Shown here in pieces: positions 44,132 through 54,232 of a stretch of DNA of 64,000 bases. Below the pieces are notes generated by a model. The model worked only from the letters and a program-made list of their open reading frames with translations, did not search any database and was not told the origin of the DNA. The position numbers were made by a program, and so were the translations under genes. Location: positions 83,992 to 147,991 of the forward strand of contig NASX01000002.1 of assembly GCA_002085155.1 (NCBI GenBank), read 5' to 3'. How positions within the stretch are numbered: position 1 is the stretch's first letter; each line of letters begins with the position of its first letter. The DNA is from Sorangiineae bacterium NIC37A_2. GTDB lineage: Bacteria; Myxococcota_A; Polyangia; Polyangiales; Polyangiaceae.

Positions 44132-44689
44132 TCAGGAGTCGACCTTGGTATGACAACCGAAACAGCCGAAACCTTGGTGCGTCTCGGGATCGTAGACAGG
44201 CTCACCGAGCAGCTTGGCCATCGTCGGCACCACGTGCTCCATCATGAACTTCGTTCCGTTCGGGTGCTCCTTCAGCTCATCAGCGAAGCCATCGGAAGGA
44301 TCGAGCTTCAAGAGCTCGGGGCTCGGCATCTCGAAGTTTCCTTGAGCTGCGCGTGAGCCATGACAGGTCTTACAGCTGAAGTCTTTCGCGCTCTTGCGGT
44401 TGTGCTCTTCGAACAAAGCTTTCATCTCCGGGAGCACGACATTCTTCATGAGACTCATCCGTTCGCCGGGCGTCATGTCGTGGAACGCCTTTCGCTTGGC
44501 GGCGGGCGCTTCGCCTGTGCTCTCCTCTCCGACGCGCTCTGCGGTCACGGAGGGCAACGGCTCCTTCCCCTCGGGTTCGGCTGAGGTCTCACTCGGCGTC
44601 GTCGCCCGATCTCCGGGGGTGACAGTGCAGCCGAGCGCTGCGCCCAGGGCGATGGCGAGCGAACCGAGAACGATAGCGGATTTTTTCAT
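44132..44689 (-). CDS. Diheme cytochrome c lipoprotein
   Basis: A 185-residue exported protein. The signal peptide ends at the lipobox ALGC (C21), then a Glu/Pro-rich linker. Two heme-binding motifs are present: CKTCH (106-110) and CFGCH (176-180), so it is a periplasmic or outer-membrane electron carrier. The region before the first heme (MTPGERMSLMKNVVLPEMKA) recalls the fold of reaction-centre-type cytochrome subunits, where a helix precedes CxxCH, but this is only a resemblance. It stands between a soluble kinase and mdh on the same strand; its redox partner is unknown. Confidence 0.82.
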   Translation of the reverse strand: MKKSAIVLGSLAIALGAALGCTVTPGDRATTPSETSAEPEGKEPLPSVTAERVGEESTGEAPAAKRKAFHDMTPGERMSLMKNVVLPEMKALFEEHNRKSAKDFSCKTCHGSRAAQGNFEMPSPELLKLDPSDGFADELKEHPNGTKFMMEHVVPTMAKLLGEPVYDPETHQGFGCFGCHTKVDS

Positions 44690-44714
44690 GGGCAGATGAT
44701 CTGCCTAGCTTTAT

Positions 44715-45791
44715 CTAACTGTCAAACCGATCCGAGGTCGGTCCGAAGGCGCCGAAGGCCTTCGCCAGGACTCGCGCGGCTCGTGCACCTTTTTCGGAGC
44801 GAGGCCGATAGATCTCATCACGGCCGTCCAGGGGCCCCATGGGGGCTACTCCGTCTGCCAGACCCAGCACCTCATCGAGGGCAGCCCCGAAGCTGGCCAT
44901 ATCCGGATAGCGATCTTCTGGGTTCTTTCGCGTCGCCTTGTAAATCACGGCCTCGAGTCCGGGTAAGAGCTCATCGACGAGCCAGCTCGCCGGCGGAACG
45001 GGACTGAAGAGTTGGTGACGGACGAGATCTTTGGTGTCGGGGGCGTCGAAGGGGAGCTGGCCGGTGACCATGCGGAACAGCATCATGCCGAGGGAGTAGA
45101 TATCGGTTCGTTCGTCGACAGGCTCGACCAAGATCTGTTCGGGTGCCATGTATTGCACGGTCCCGAGGATGCTCATCGACTGTTCGTCGTAGGTCTCGCT
45201 CGAGAGCTGCGCCATGCCGAAGTCGAGGACTTTGACGTGGCTCGGCTCATCAATCGGTCCGACGAGGAAGATGTTGTCGGGCTTGAGGTCTCGGTGGACC
45301 ACACCAGCGGCGTGCACTGCTTCCAGAGCGGTCGCGACTTCACGCATGAGCCGGACCGCGAGCTCGGCGTCGACGAACTGATGGCGCTTGAGGTGGTCCC
45401 CGAGAGACTCCCCTTGAAGCGGCTCGAGGACGAGATAGGGCGGTTCGTCCGGCGGCTCCTCGATCGCGAGGATCTTGATGACCGCTGGGTGAGAGATCAG
45501 TCGGAGCGCTTCGGCCTCGAGCAGAAAACGCTCATGGAGCTCCCGGTTCCGGGCGATGTCCGGGCGAAGGCGCTTGACCACCACGAGCTCGGAGGTCTCA
45601 TTGTCCCTGGTCAAAAAAACGTCCGCTGTGCCGCCGCGTCCCACCAAACCTTTGACGGTGAAGCGACCGCCGATGACCTCTTCTTCCGGCTGAACCGGGA
45701 GCAAAGAGTAACCTCGAAGGGAACCCCCACGGGAAGGCGGAGAAGAATGCATGTTCAGGCCAGGCAGATCGCTACCGAGACCATGGTCCAT
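44715..45791 (-). CDS. Soluble Ser/Thr protein kinase
   Basis: A 358-residue eukaryotic-like kinase without a membrane segment. The G-loop is VGRGGTADVF, the ATP lysine K73 is in VVVKRLRP, the catalytic loop is VVHRDLKPDN (D168), and DFG starts at D190. The activation segment ends GTVQYMAPEQ. A short C-terminal tail follows the kinase. ATG 45791 is used here; ATG 45752 is equally possible and would shorten it by 13 residues. It lies 25 bp upstream of the diheme cytochrome gene on the same strand, so the two may be cotranscribed. Confidence 0.9.
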   Translation of the reverse strand: MDHGLGSDLPGLNMHSSPPSRGGSLRGYSLLPVQPEEEVIGGRFTVKGLVGRGGTADVFLTRDNETSELVVVKRLRPDIARNRELHERFLLEAEALRLISHPAVIKILAIEEPPDEPPYLVLEPLQGESLGDHLKRHQFVDAELAVRLMREVATALEAVHAAGVVHRDLKPDNIFLVGPIDEPSHVKVLDFGMAQLSSETYDEQSMSILGTVQYMAPEQILVEPVDERTDIYSLGMMLFRMVTGQLPFDAPDTKDLVRHQLFSPVPPASWLVDELLPGLEAVIYKATRKNPEDRYPDMASFGAALDEVLGLADGVAPMGPLDGRDEIYRPRSEKGARAARVLAKAFGAFGPTSDRFDS

Positions 45792-45999
45792 CTAACTTGC
45801 GCCGATATCAAAATTCGTCTGCAAGGACCAAGAATTTAGCATTTTTCCGGCCGAGGGTCTCCTGACCTGCTCCAAAGGGGGCGCTTGTGTGTTTGAAGGA
45901 GCCCCCCGGAACCCGCCGAGTCTTCTCGGCGCAAGAGCCAGCTGCTAGAGGAGCAGCCTCGCCGACCGCGACTCGCGGAGAAGCGCCGGCCCTTCGCCT

Positions 46000-46029
46000 C
46001 CGAGGATCTTCCTCGGGAGCGTCTCGGAG
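46000..46029 (+). promoter_or_regulatory. Hairpin leader near the fabF ribosome site
   Basis: CCGAGG (46000-46005) pairs with CCTCGG (46011-46016). Alternatively CTCCGAG (45998-46004) can pair with CTCGGAG (46023-46029), which contains the GGAG ribosome site. The two stems exclude each other. No ligand or control is known. Confidence 0.3.
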
Positions 46030-46032
46030 TGA

Positions 46033-47277
46033 ATGAGCATGCGCAGAGTTGTTGTGACTGGAATTGGGGCGGTGTCGCCCGTTGGCCTCGACGTCGCGTC
46101 CTCCTGGGAGTCCGTGATTCATGGACGGAGCGGCGTCGCCCGCATCACCCGCTTCGACCCGACTGACTATGCGGCGCAGATCGCCGCCGAGGTGAAGGGC
46201 TTCGATCCGACGAACTTCATCGAGAAGAAGCGGATCAAGGAGATGGATACCTTCATCCACTACGCGATTGCGGCGGCGGATGAGGCCGTGAAGAGCTCGG
46301 GTATCAACGAGAGCTCGATCGACAAAGAGCTCATCGGGACCATCATCGGTGTCGGCCTCGGCGGCCTTCCGTTCCTCGAGCAGATGGGGCGAGTGCTGGT
46401 CGAGAAGGGCTCGAAGAAGATGTCGCCCTATTTCATCCCGGCGGTGATCTCGAACTTGGCTCCCGGCCAGCTGAGCATGCGCTACGGCTACAAGGGCTCG
46501 AGTTTCACGACCACGAGCGCCTGTGCTTCGGGGGCCCACGCGATCGGTGAAGCGGCGCGGGCGATCCGTCTCGGAGAGCTCGATGCCTGTCTCGTGGGCG
46601 GCGCGGAAGCGACCGTTACGGGCCTCGGCATTGGCGGTTTCGCCCAGATGCGAGCGCTTTCGACGCGCAATGATGAGCCAGAAAAGGCGAGCCGCCCCTG
46701 GGACCAGGATCGCGATGGGTTCGTCATGGGCGAAGGAGCGGCGATGCTGGTGCTCGAAGAGTACGAGGCGGCGCGCAAGCGCGGCGCGAAGATCTACGCG
46801 GAGGTCGCTGGCTACGGCACGACGGCTGACGCCTATCACATGACCTCACCGTCGCCGGAAGGTGAAGGGGCCCAGCGTTCAATGAAGATGGCGCTCCGGG
46901 GCGCCAAGCTGAACCCGTCGGACATCGGTTACGTGAACGCTCATGCGACCTCGACGGGCGTCGGGGACATCAATGAGCTCCTGGCGGCGCGAGCGGTGTT
47001 CGGTTCTCACGCGACGGATGGCCTCGCGGTGTCGAGCACGAAGTCCATGACCGGCCACTTGCTTGGCGCCGCGGGCGCCCTCGAGAGCGTCTTCTGCATT
47101 TGTGCACTGGAGAGCGGAATTCTGCCCCCGACGATCAACCTCGACCGCCCGATCGAAGAGGCAGCTGGCATGAACCTCATTCCTCATCGCGCTCTCGAGC
47201 GCCGGGTGAATGCGGTGATGAACAACTCCTTTGGCTTCGGTGGCACGAACGCCACCGTCATTTTCACGCGGGTCTAA
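46033..47277 (+). CDS. fabF: Beta-ketoacyl-ACP synthase II
   Basis: FabF extends acyl-ACP by condensing it with malonyl-ACP in fatty acid synthesis. This is a 414-residue KAS enzyme with C164 in TTSACASGAH, H304 in NAHATSTGVGD, K337 in SSTKSMTGH and H342. The gatekeeper region and C-terminal MNNSFGFGGTNATVIF are standard. The start may be ATG 46033 or ATG 46039; the GGAG fits the second better. It is a single gene here, without acpP or fabG beside it. A 9-bp terminator hairpin follows the stop. Confidence 0.96.
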   Translation: MSMRRVVVTGIGAVSPVGLDVASSWESVIHGRSGVARITRFDPTDYAAQIAAEVKGFDPTNFIEKKRIKEMDTFIHYAIAAADEAVKSSGINESSIDKELIGTIIGVGLGGLPFLEQMGRVLVEKGSKKMSPYFIPAVISNLAPGQLSMRYGYKGSSFTTTSACASGAHAIGEAARAIRLGELDACLVGGAEATVTGLGIGGFAQMRALSTRNDEPEKASRPWDQDRDGFVMGEGAAMLVLEEYEAARKRGAKIYAEVAGYGTTADAYHMTSPSPEGEGAQRSMKMALRGAKLNPSDIGYVNAHATSTGVGDINELLAARAVFGSHATDGLAVSSTKSMTGHLLGAAGALESVFCICALESGILPPTINLDRPIEEAAGMNLIPHRALERRVNAVMNNSFGFGGTNATVIFTRV

Positions 47278-47278
47278 A

Positions 47279-47321
47279 GGACCGCTCCCGCAAAAAGGGG
47301 GAACCCGCTCAAGAGCGGTCC
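47279..47321 (+). terminator. Hairpin terminator of fabF
   Basis: The arms GGACCGCTC (47279-47287) and GAGCGGTCC (47313-47321) pair perfectly, beginning just after the fabF stop and lying between convergent genes. Confidence 0.7.
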
Positions 47322-47346
47322 CTGAGCGTGGACCTGAGGTCTCCTG

Positions 47347-48075
47347 TCAAAAGAGGCTCGCGCCGCCAGCGGCGCGGGCTTCGCGTTCTTCAGGCTTCGG
47401 GACGACTCCGTAGAGCGACAAGCGGAACCCGAGCAGGACATGATCGGTGTTCATGCTTTGGCTGAAGGAGTGCAGGTACGAGAGGCTCGGGCCTGCTGAA
47501 AAGTGCCAGAACCGGAGCGGTTCGTAGAAGACGCTGACCCCGAGCGAGGACATGGAGCCACCGTCAGCGAGGGGCTTCTGGTCGTTGCCGCGGTCGGGAT
47601 CGAGCAAGTAGCCGACCCCGAGTCCGCCCTCGAGGGCGATGCCCAGGTCTTGCCAGGTTCCGCCTCGGTAGAAGAGGGGGAAACCCTCTACGTGGAGGAT
47701 GAACGAGGGATTGGCGGCGATGGGATTGCCGGTCAGGGTCGCGGTGGAGCTGAAACCGAGGCCGACGCTGAGCCAATCCCGGAGGGCTCCGCCGAGCCAG
47801 AGGGTGAAGTTGTTGCCGAGCTCGAAGCCAGTGCTCTGTCGATTGTCGGGATCGGAGATGGAAGCGACGGTGTTTTCGAACCCTGTGGCGTGGCTGAGGC
47901 CGAAGCTCGAGCTCATGGCCATCGCGAAGCCGTCCCGCCGGACGCTGGGCGCAGGCTCATAACTGACAGCGTTATCGTCTCCGCCGACGGTCCCTCCTGG
48001 AGGAGCCGCAGCCGCCCCGCCTGCTGAGCTCAGGATCAACAGGGGAAGCGCTCGTCCGAAGGCTCGCACGCTCAT
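47347..48075 (-). CDS. Probable outer-membrane protein
   Basis: A 242-residue exported protein with a signal peptide (ALPLLILSSAGGAAAAP). The mature part is a set of amphipathic, aromatic-rich beta strands with Gly turns (GFELGNNFTLWLGGALRDWL, SFILHVEGFPLFYRGGTWQD, LRFWHFSAGPSLSYLHSFSQ), ending with GASLF. It resembles a small transmembrane barrel but I cannot name a family. The start is ATG at 48075. It is convergent with fabF across the terminator hairpin. Downstream of it in the same direction there is no close partner. Confidence 0.7.
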   Translation of the reverse strand: MSVRAFGRALPLLILSSAGGAAAAPPGGTVGGDDNAVSYEPAPSVRRDGFAMAMSSSFGLSHATGFENTVASISDPDNRQSTGFELGNNFTLWLGGALRDWLSVGLGFSSTATLTGNPIAANPSFILHVEGFPLFYRGGTWQDLGIALEGGLGVGYLLDPDRGNDQKPLADGGSMSSLGVSVFYEPLRFWHFSAGPSLSYLHSFSQSMNTDHVLLGFRLSLYGVVPKPEEREARAAGGASLF

Positions 48076-48151
48076 AACCGCCGGCTAGCATGCCCGGGGG
48101 CCCTGAGCCAAGGGACAGCTCAGGGGAGACACACGAGCACGTGGCGGTCGC

Positions 48152-48903
48152 TCAAACCCAGGCGATCCAGGCGTGGAAGCAGAGGCTCGAGAACAAGGGT
48201 TCAATCCTCTGGAAGCCGACGCTCGCGAGCGCGCGTAGGTTTTCGTCGACGGTCCACGGGAACAGGACTCCCGAAAGACTCCGTTCTTTGGCCAGGATCT
48301 CAGCCTGGGAGAAGCCTTGGGCGCGCTTGAAGGCGTGGTACTCGGCGCGCGCCCGAGCTTCTTCAAGAGGGTCTTTTTCGCGCACTTTCTCGGCGAGGAG
48401 AAGAGAGCCTCCGGGGAGGAGGGCTTCTCGAATTTTTCGAAGCAGCGCCCAGCGCTGGTCCTCTGGGATGAACTGGAGGACGTAGAGAGCAAACACCCCG
48501 TCCCAGCGTCCAAGATCGAACTGCGCAAGGTCAGCGCAAACGTAGTGACCAGTGGGATCGAGGCGGTACGCTTCTTCGATCATCCCGGGTTCCCGGTCGA
48601 CACCCACAACTTCGGCGTTCGGGTAAGCGCTTCGCAGCTTTTGGGTCAGGGTGCCCGTCGAGCAACCGAGATCGAGGAGTCGCCCAGCCTGAGGCAGGGT
48701 CCGCGCATGCTCGAGGCACTTCGCGTGGAGCTCGTCGTATCCAGGGATCGAGCGGCGCACGTGGCGATTGAACACGCGCGGTAGGCCCTCCCCGAACGTC
48801 CACTTCCCGGGCGCGCGAGTGATCCCATCGCCCACCGGGGAAGCAGAGGAGTCCGCGCGCGCACAGCGCGCGCGGACTTGGTCGAGAGACTCGCTCGACT
48901 CCA

Positions 48904-48904
<1 letters not shown>
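48152..48904 (-). CDS. cmoA: Carboxy-SAM synthase CmoA
   Basis: CmoA makes carboxy-SAM from SAM and prephenate, the cofactor used by CmoB. This 250-residue class I methyltransferase fold has the CmoA-specific marks: WTFGEGLPRVFNRHVRRSIP, SAM loop LLDLGCSTGT, YVLQFIPEDQRWALLRKIRE, PGGSLLLAEKV and FKRAQGFSQAEILAKERSLS. R208 in AKERSL corresponds to the arginine that contacts the cofactor carboxylate in E. coli CmoA (R199). The start ATG 48904 shares one base with the stop of the upstream icd (TGATG), so the gene is translationally coupled to isocitrate dehydrogenase. CmoB is 38 kb away. Confidence 0.85.
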
Positions 48905-51267
<2,363 letters not shown>

Positions 51268-51337
51268 TTACGAATGTGAAACATTTCCGCGCGCTTCGAT
51301 TTGACCAGTTCAGGGAACTCAGAATATGAGACGCCAC

Positions 51338-52009
51338 ATGAATCGCGCGGCTTCCTTATTATTGATCGCGCTTCTCGGAGGTCTCGGAGGCTGCCAGGGG
51401 GGCGGCCTCACGGTCGCCGAAACCAACGCAATCCTCACCTCCCGGGATGTTGGACGAGACTTCTCGAAGTACCGGTCCTACGCGCTCAGCGATCACGTCA
51501 AGGCCCTCTGCCTCGTCCCGAGCGAAGTGAAGGACGGAGGAGGAGGAGCAAGTGGTGATGATGGCGCGGCCGGAGCGGCTGGTGCACCCACGGCTCCTGA
51601 CTTCAACAGCAGCAAATGCACCAGGGCGAGCAGCGCGCTCGAAGAGGACATCTTCGAGGCAGTGGCCGAGGGCATGGAGGAAGCGGGTTACGAGCGCGTC
51701 GACTCCCCGAAGAAGGCCGACCTGGCGCTCCTGGTTGCGCGGGTTGCGCGCGATCATTGGTACTTCTCGAGCAGCTACGGAATCTGTGATGAGTTCATCG
51801 ACACGTGCGTCGAGCCTCAGCTCGGGTCGAAGTACTTGATTCCGACCGAGTCGCTGGCCCTGGTGCTGGTGGATCGGAAGAAGAAAAATGAGGTGATTTG
51901 GCTCGCGGCGATCCCGAAGGTGTTTTCCAGCGGCGTCCAGAGAGCCAGCGTTCAAAGAGCCATTGCTCAGGCCTTCGCTCAGTCACCCTACCTGGAGGTC
52001 GACCGATGA
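51338..52009 (+). CDS. DUF4136-type lipoprotein
   Basis: About 223 residues, starting at ATG 51338 (ATG 51326 in the same frame is also possible). A signal peptide ends in the lipobox LGGC. The mature part resembles DUF4136: DFSKYRSYALSD, EDIFEAVAEGMEEAGYERVD, KADLALLVARVARDHWYFSS and VLVDRKKKNEVIWLAAIPKV. A Gly/Ala-rich insertion (about 76-95) and four Cys after the lipidated one are extra. Proteins of this kind sit on the inner face of the outer membrane; the function is unknown. The stop overlaps the next start (ATGA). Confidence 0.8.
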   Translation: MNRAASLLLIALLGGLGGCQGGGLTVAETNAILTSRDVGRDFSKYRSYALSDHVKALCLVPSEVKDGGGGASGDDGAAGAAGAPTAPDFNSSKCTRASSALEEDIFEAVAEGMEEAGYERVDSPKKADLALLVARVARDHWYFSSSYGICDEFIDTCVEPQLGSKYLIPTESLALVLVDRKKKNEVIWLAAIPKVFSSGVQRASVQRAIAQAFAQSPYLEVDR

Positions 52010-52980
52010 GGCTTCCGACCACTTCGCGTTTCCTCCCTCTTATTGCGCTCACCTCGCAGGTTGCGCTCGCTGAGGAGCCCGCTCCGAGTGTGGAGACTCC
52101 CGCTCCGGTTCAGCAAGCGGAGACTCCCGCATCGGCGTCGGATGATGCAGCCCAGGCCGAGGCGGCTCCTGCTCCGGCGCCTGCTGCTGAAGCTGCCCCG
52201 GCGTCTGCTCCTGCTCCGGCGCCTGCTGCTGAAGCTGCCCCGGTGGCGGCTCCCGCTCCGGCAGCTCCCGCTCCGGCGTCTGCTCCTCCGGCCGCCCCTC
52301 AGGCTTCGAGCCCGGCCCCGGAAACGCAGCCTGCCGCGGGAGCGGCCCCCGAAACAGAGCCCGTCGCCCGCGAGACCGAGATCAAGAAACCGAAGGCCCT
52401 CCAGTTTGCGCTCACCTGGGACATCGTGTTCCCGATCCAAATGGCTCTGCCCGCCGGTGCCGGCACCATGTCCGGCGTCGGGTACCAAGGGTTCTCACTC
52501 GATGTCCGCTATTGGATCCGCGATGACATAGCGATCGGTGGTCTCGCTGCTTGGCACTCCGTCGATCACAAGACGACTGTGAGCTTCGAGGATGATCGCG
52601 GCGTGACCCAGACCGGTTCGGCCTACGTCGAAGCCAGCACGAACGAGGTCTTGGGACGTATTCATTATGCAATGGCCGATCGAGCGGCCGTGCGTGCCTA
52701 TTCGCCGCCAGAAGGTCAGAAGGCTGATCTCGGCAAACAGATCATTCCGATGGTCGCGCTGGGCATCGGCACGGGCCGGCTGGTCCAGAGCATCGATACG
52801 GGCATTTCTCGCACCACGACCGAACGTTGGACAGGGGTGATCGCGCCGGAAGTAGGCCTCGAAATTCCTACGCGAATGCTTCCGCTCATTGTCGCCGGGC
52901 GGATCCACTACTTCTTCGGCTCCGAGGAGGGGCCGGACCAGCTTTACGGGACGATCAGTCTCGGCGGTGCCTTCGAGTAG
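52006..52980 (+). CDS. Ala/Pro-rich exported outer-membrane protein
   Basis: A 324-residue protein from ATG 52006, which overlaps the preceding TGA in the bases ATGA, so it is coupled to the DUF4136 lipoprotein gene. A signal peptide (LPLIALTSQVALAEEP) is followed by a 110-residue Ala/Pro/Glu region that includes two 14-residue tandem repeats. A C-terminal domain of about 190 residues is of beta-barrel character (LQFALTWDIVFPIQMALPAG, FSLDVRYWIRDDIAIGGLAA, MVALGIGTGRLVQSIDTGIS), ending in LGGAFE. The Ala/Pro region probably spans the wall. I cannot name a family. Confidence 0.78.
   Translation: MRLPTTSRFLPLIALTSQVALAEEPAPSVETPAPVQQAETPASASDDAAQAEAAPAPAPAAEAAPASAPAPAPAAEAAPVAAPAPAAPAPASAPPAAPQASSPAPETQPAAGAAPETEPVARETEIKKPKALQFALTWDIVFPIQMALPAGAGTMSGVGYQGFSLDVRYWIRDDIAIGGLAAWHSVDHKTTVSFEDDRGVTQTGSAYVEASTNEVLGRIHYAMADRAAVRAYSPPEGQKADLGKQIIPMVALGIGTGRLVQSIDTGISRTTTERWTGVIAPEVGLEIPTRMLPLIVAGRIHYFFGSEEGPDQLYGTISLGGAFE
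52165..52248. repeat. Two 42-bp tandem repeats in the Ala/Pro region
   Basis: Two nearly identical 42-bp units (52165-52206, 52207-52248) encode two 14-residue repeats of Ala/Pro with one Glu. They differ only in the last bases. Confidence 0.85.
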
Positions 52981-53013
52981 CTTTCTCTGTTAGAATTCGC
53001 GGTAGGAGGCTCA

Positions 53014-54078
53014 ATGGCAGACGCGCCGCGGTCGGACAATAACGATTCAAGTCGAGATTCCGGCGACGAACGGTCGGAGATCACGCAGGCCGATACTCGC
53101 GTGCCGGATGATGTACTCGAGAGCGCTCCTCCCGAGAGCGCTCCTGCCGAGAGCGCGCCGACCAAGACCGAAGTCGAAGCTCGCCGAGTTCCGCGCCCCT
53201 CCGCGGCACCGGGGCGCTCCTCGCATGCGCCTGGTCCTCTTCTGACCCCGTCCAAGCCGCCACCTTACGCGTCGGCGCGGCCGGGCCCTTTGCCTCCACC
53301 CCCCGAGCGCCCGCCGAGTGCGAGCGCACCTCCGCCTCGCGCCGAACCTTCGCCGAGCGTGACCCCGCCCAAGGTCAGCTCGAAGTCGGAGTCGCACGCC
53401 GTTGCCGCTCCCGACCTGAAGGATGCGACGGAGCCGGAGCCGGAAGGTCCTCCCATCCAATCCGTCACCGCCGTGCCCGTGCGTGAGCTCGAGCTCATGA
53501 GGAGCGAGCTCGCCGCGCTCAAGGCCCAGACCCAGAAGCAAAGTAGTCTGCTCCGTGCCTCGATCCCGTACGTGGTGCTCGCTCTTGGCGCGACCAGCCT
53601 CGGATACTTGCTCGGGGACACCACCGCCACCCGCCGTCGGAGTGAGGTGCGCAAAGCGGCCATGGAGCGGTACTTCGCGCTCGAGTCCAGAGGGATCGAC
53701 GATCAGAAAGACGCCCTGGACTTCATTCGGCGCGAGCTTGGCAAGGATGATGCCGAGCTTCGGGTTTGGGCGGACACGCAGGTCTCCGTTCTCGAGGAGC
53801 GGCTTGCAGCGCGCGGGGAGCGAGAGGACGCTCTCAAGTCTGAACTGGGAGAGCGCGCCGACGAACTCGCGCGGGCGGAGGAGCAGCTTCGAGCGCTCGA
53901 AGCCGAGAACAAGACGCTCGGCGAAAAAATCCTCGCCTACGAAGTTGTGCAGAAGAAGCTCGATCAGCTCAAAGCCGCGAACATCGTCCTGGTTCTGGCC
54001 AAGACGAACATCGAGCGGCTGAGCAGCCGTCTCTCGGAGATTGAGGAGACCCCCGAGGCGAAGAAGCTCTCGGACTGA
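53014..54078 (+). CDS. Pro-rich, single-pass protein with C-terminal coiled coil
   Basis: A 354-residue protein from ATG 53014, with an AGGAGG site 4 nt upstream. Residues 1-140 are a low-complexity Pro/Ser/Glu stretch (three 15-bp repeats encode ESAP units). One hydrophobic helix lies near 185-203 (SIPYVVLALGATSLGYLLG). From about 205 to the end it is a long charged helix with heptad-like spacing (RADELARAEEQLRALEAENK, KLDQLKAANIVLVLAKTNIE). The shape suggests an inner-membrane protein with a periplasmic or cytoplasmic coiled coil. I recognise no family. It follows the OMP gene by 33 bp. Confidence 0.75.
   Translation: MADAPRSDNNDSSRDSGDERSEITQADTRVPDDVLESAPPESAPAESAPTKTEVEARRVPRPSAAPGRSSHAPGPLLTPSKPPPYASARPGPLPPPPERPPSASAPPPRAEPSPSVTPPKVSSKSESHAVAAPDLKDATEPEPEGPPIQSVTAVPVRELELMRSELAALKAQTQKQSSLLRASIPYVVLALGATSLGYLLGDTTATRRRSEVRKAAMERYFALESRGIDDQKDALDFIRRELGKDDAELRVWADTQVSVLEERLAARGEREDALKSELGERADELARAEEQLRALEAENKTLGEKILAYEVVQKKLDQLKAANIVLVLAKTNIERLSSRLSEIEETPEAKKLSD
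53119..53163. repeat. Three 15-bp tandem repeats (ESAP units)
   Basis: Three consecutive 15-bp units (53119-53133, 53134-53148, 53149-53163) encode ESAPP, ESAPA and ESAPT at the start of the Pro-rich coiled-coil protein. Confidence 0.75.
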
Positions 54079-54232
54079 CGGAAAAAGACGCGACGTTTGA
54101 CGGTCCTAGACGGCGCCCCGGAGCGCCTCCCGCAAACGGTGGGACCCAGCGCGCCGCGGGGCGACGCGCTCGCTATTGCAGATTTGCAGCGCGCTCGGTC
54201 ACACTGTGCGCCTCAATCGGCCGGTGTTCACG

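Noticed and set aside
43953-44156. Longer start of mdh
   Set aside because: The added 68 residues are Pro/His-rich and have no counterpart in malate dehydrogenase. ATG 43952 has a good ribosome site.
54112-54127. Five-base-pair hairpin GGCGC/GCGCC between the coiled-coil and Cys-rich genes
   Set aside because: Too short and without a T-run; in GC-rich sequence such pairs arise by chance.
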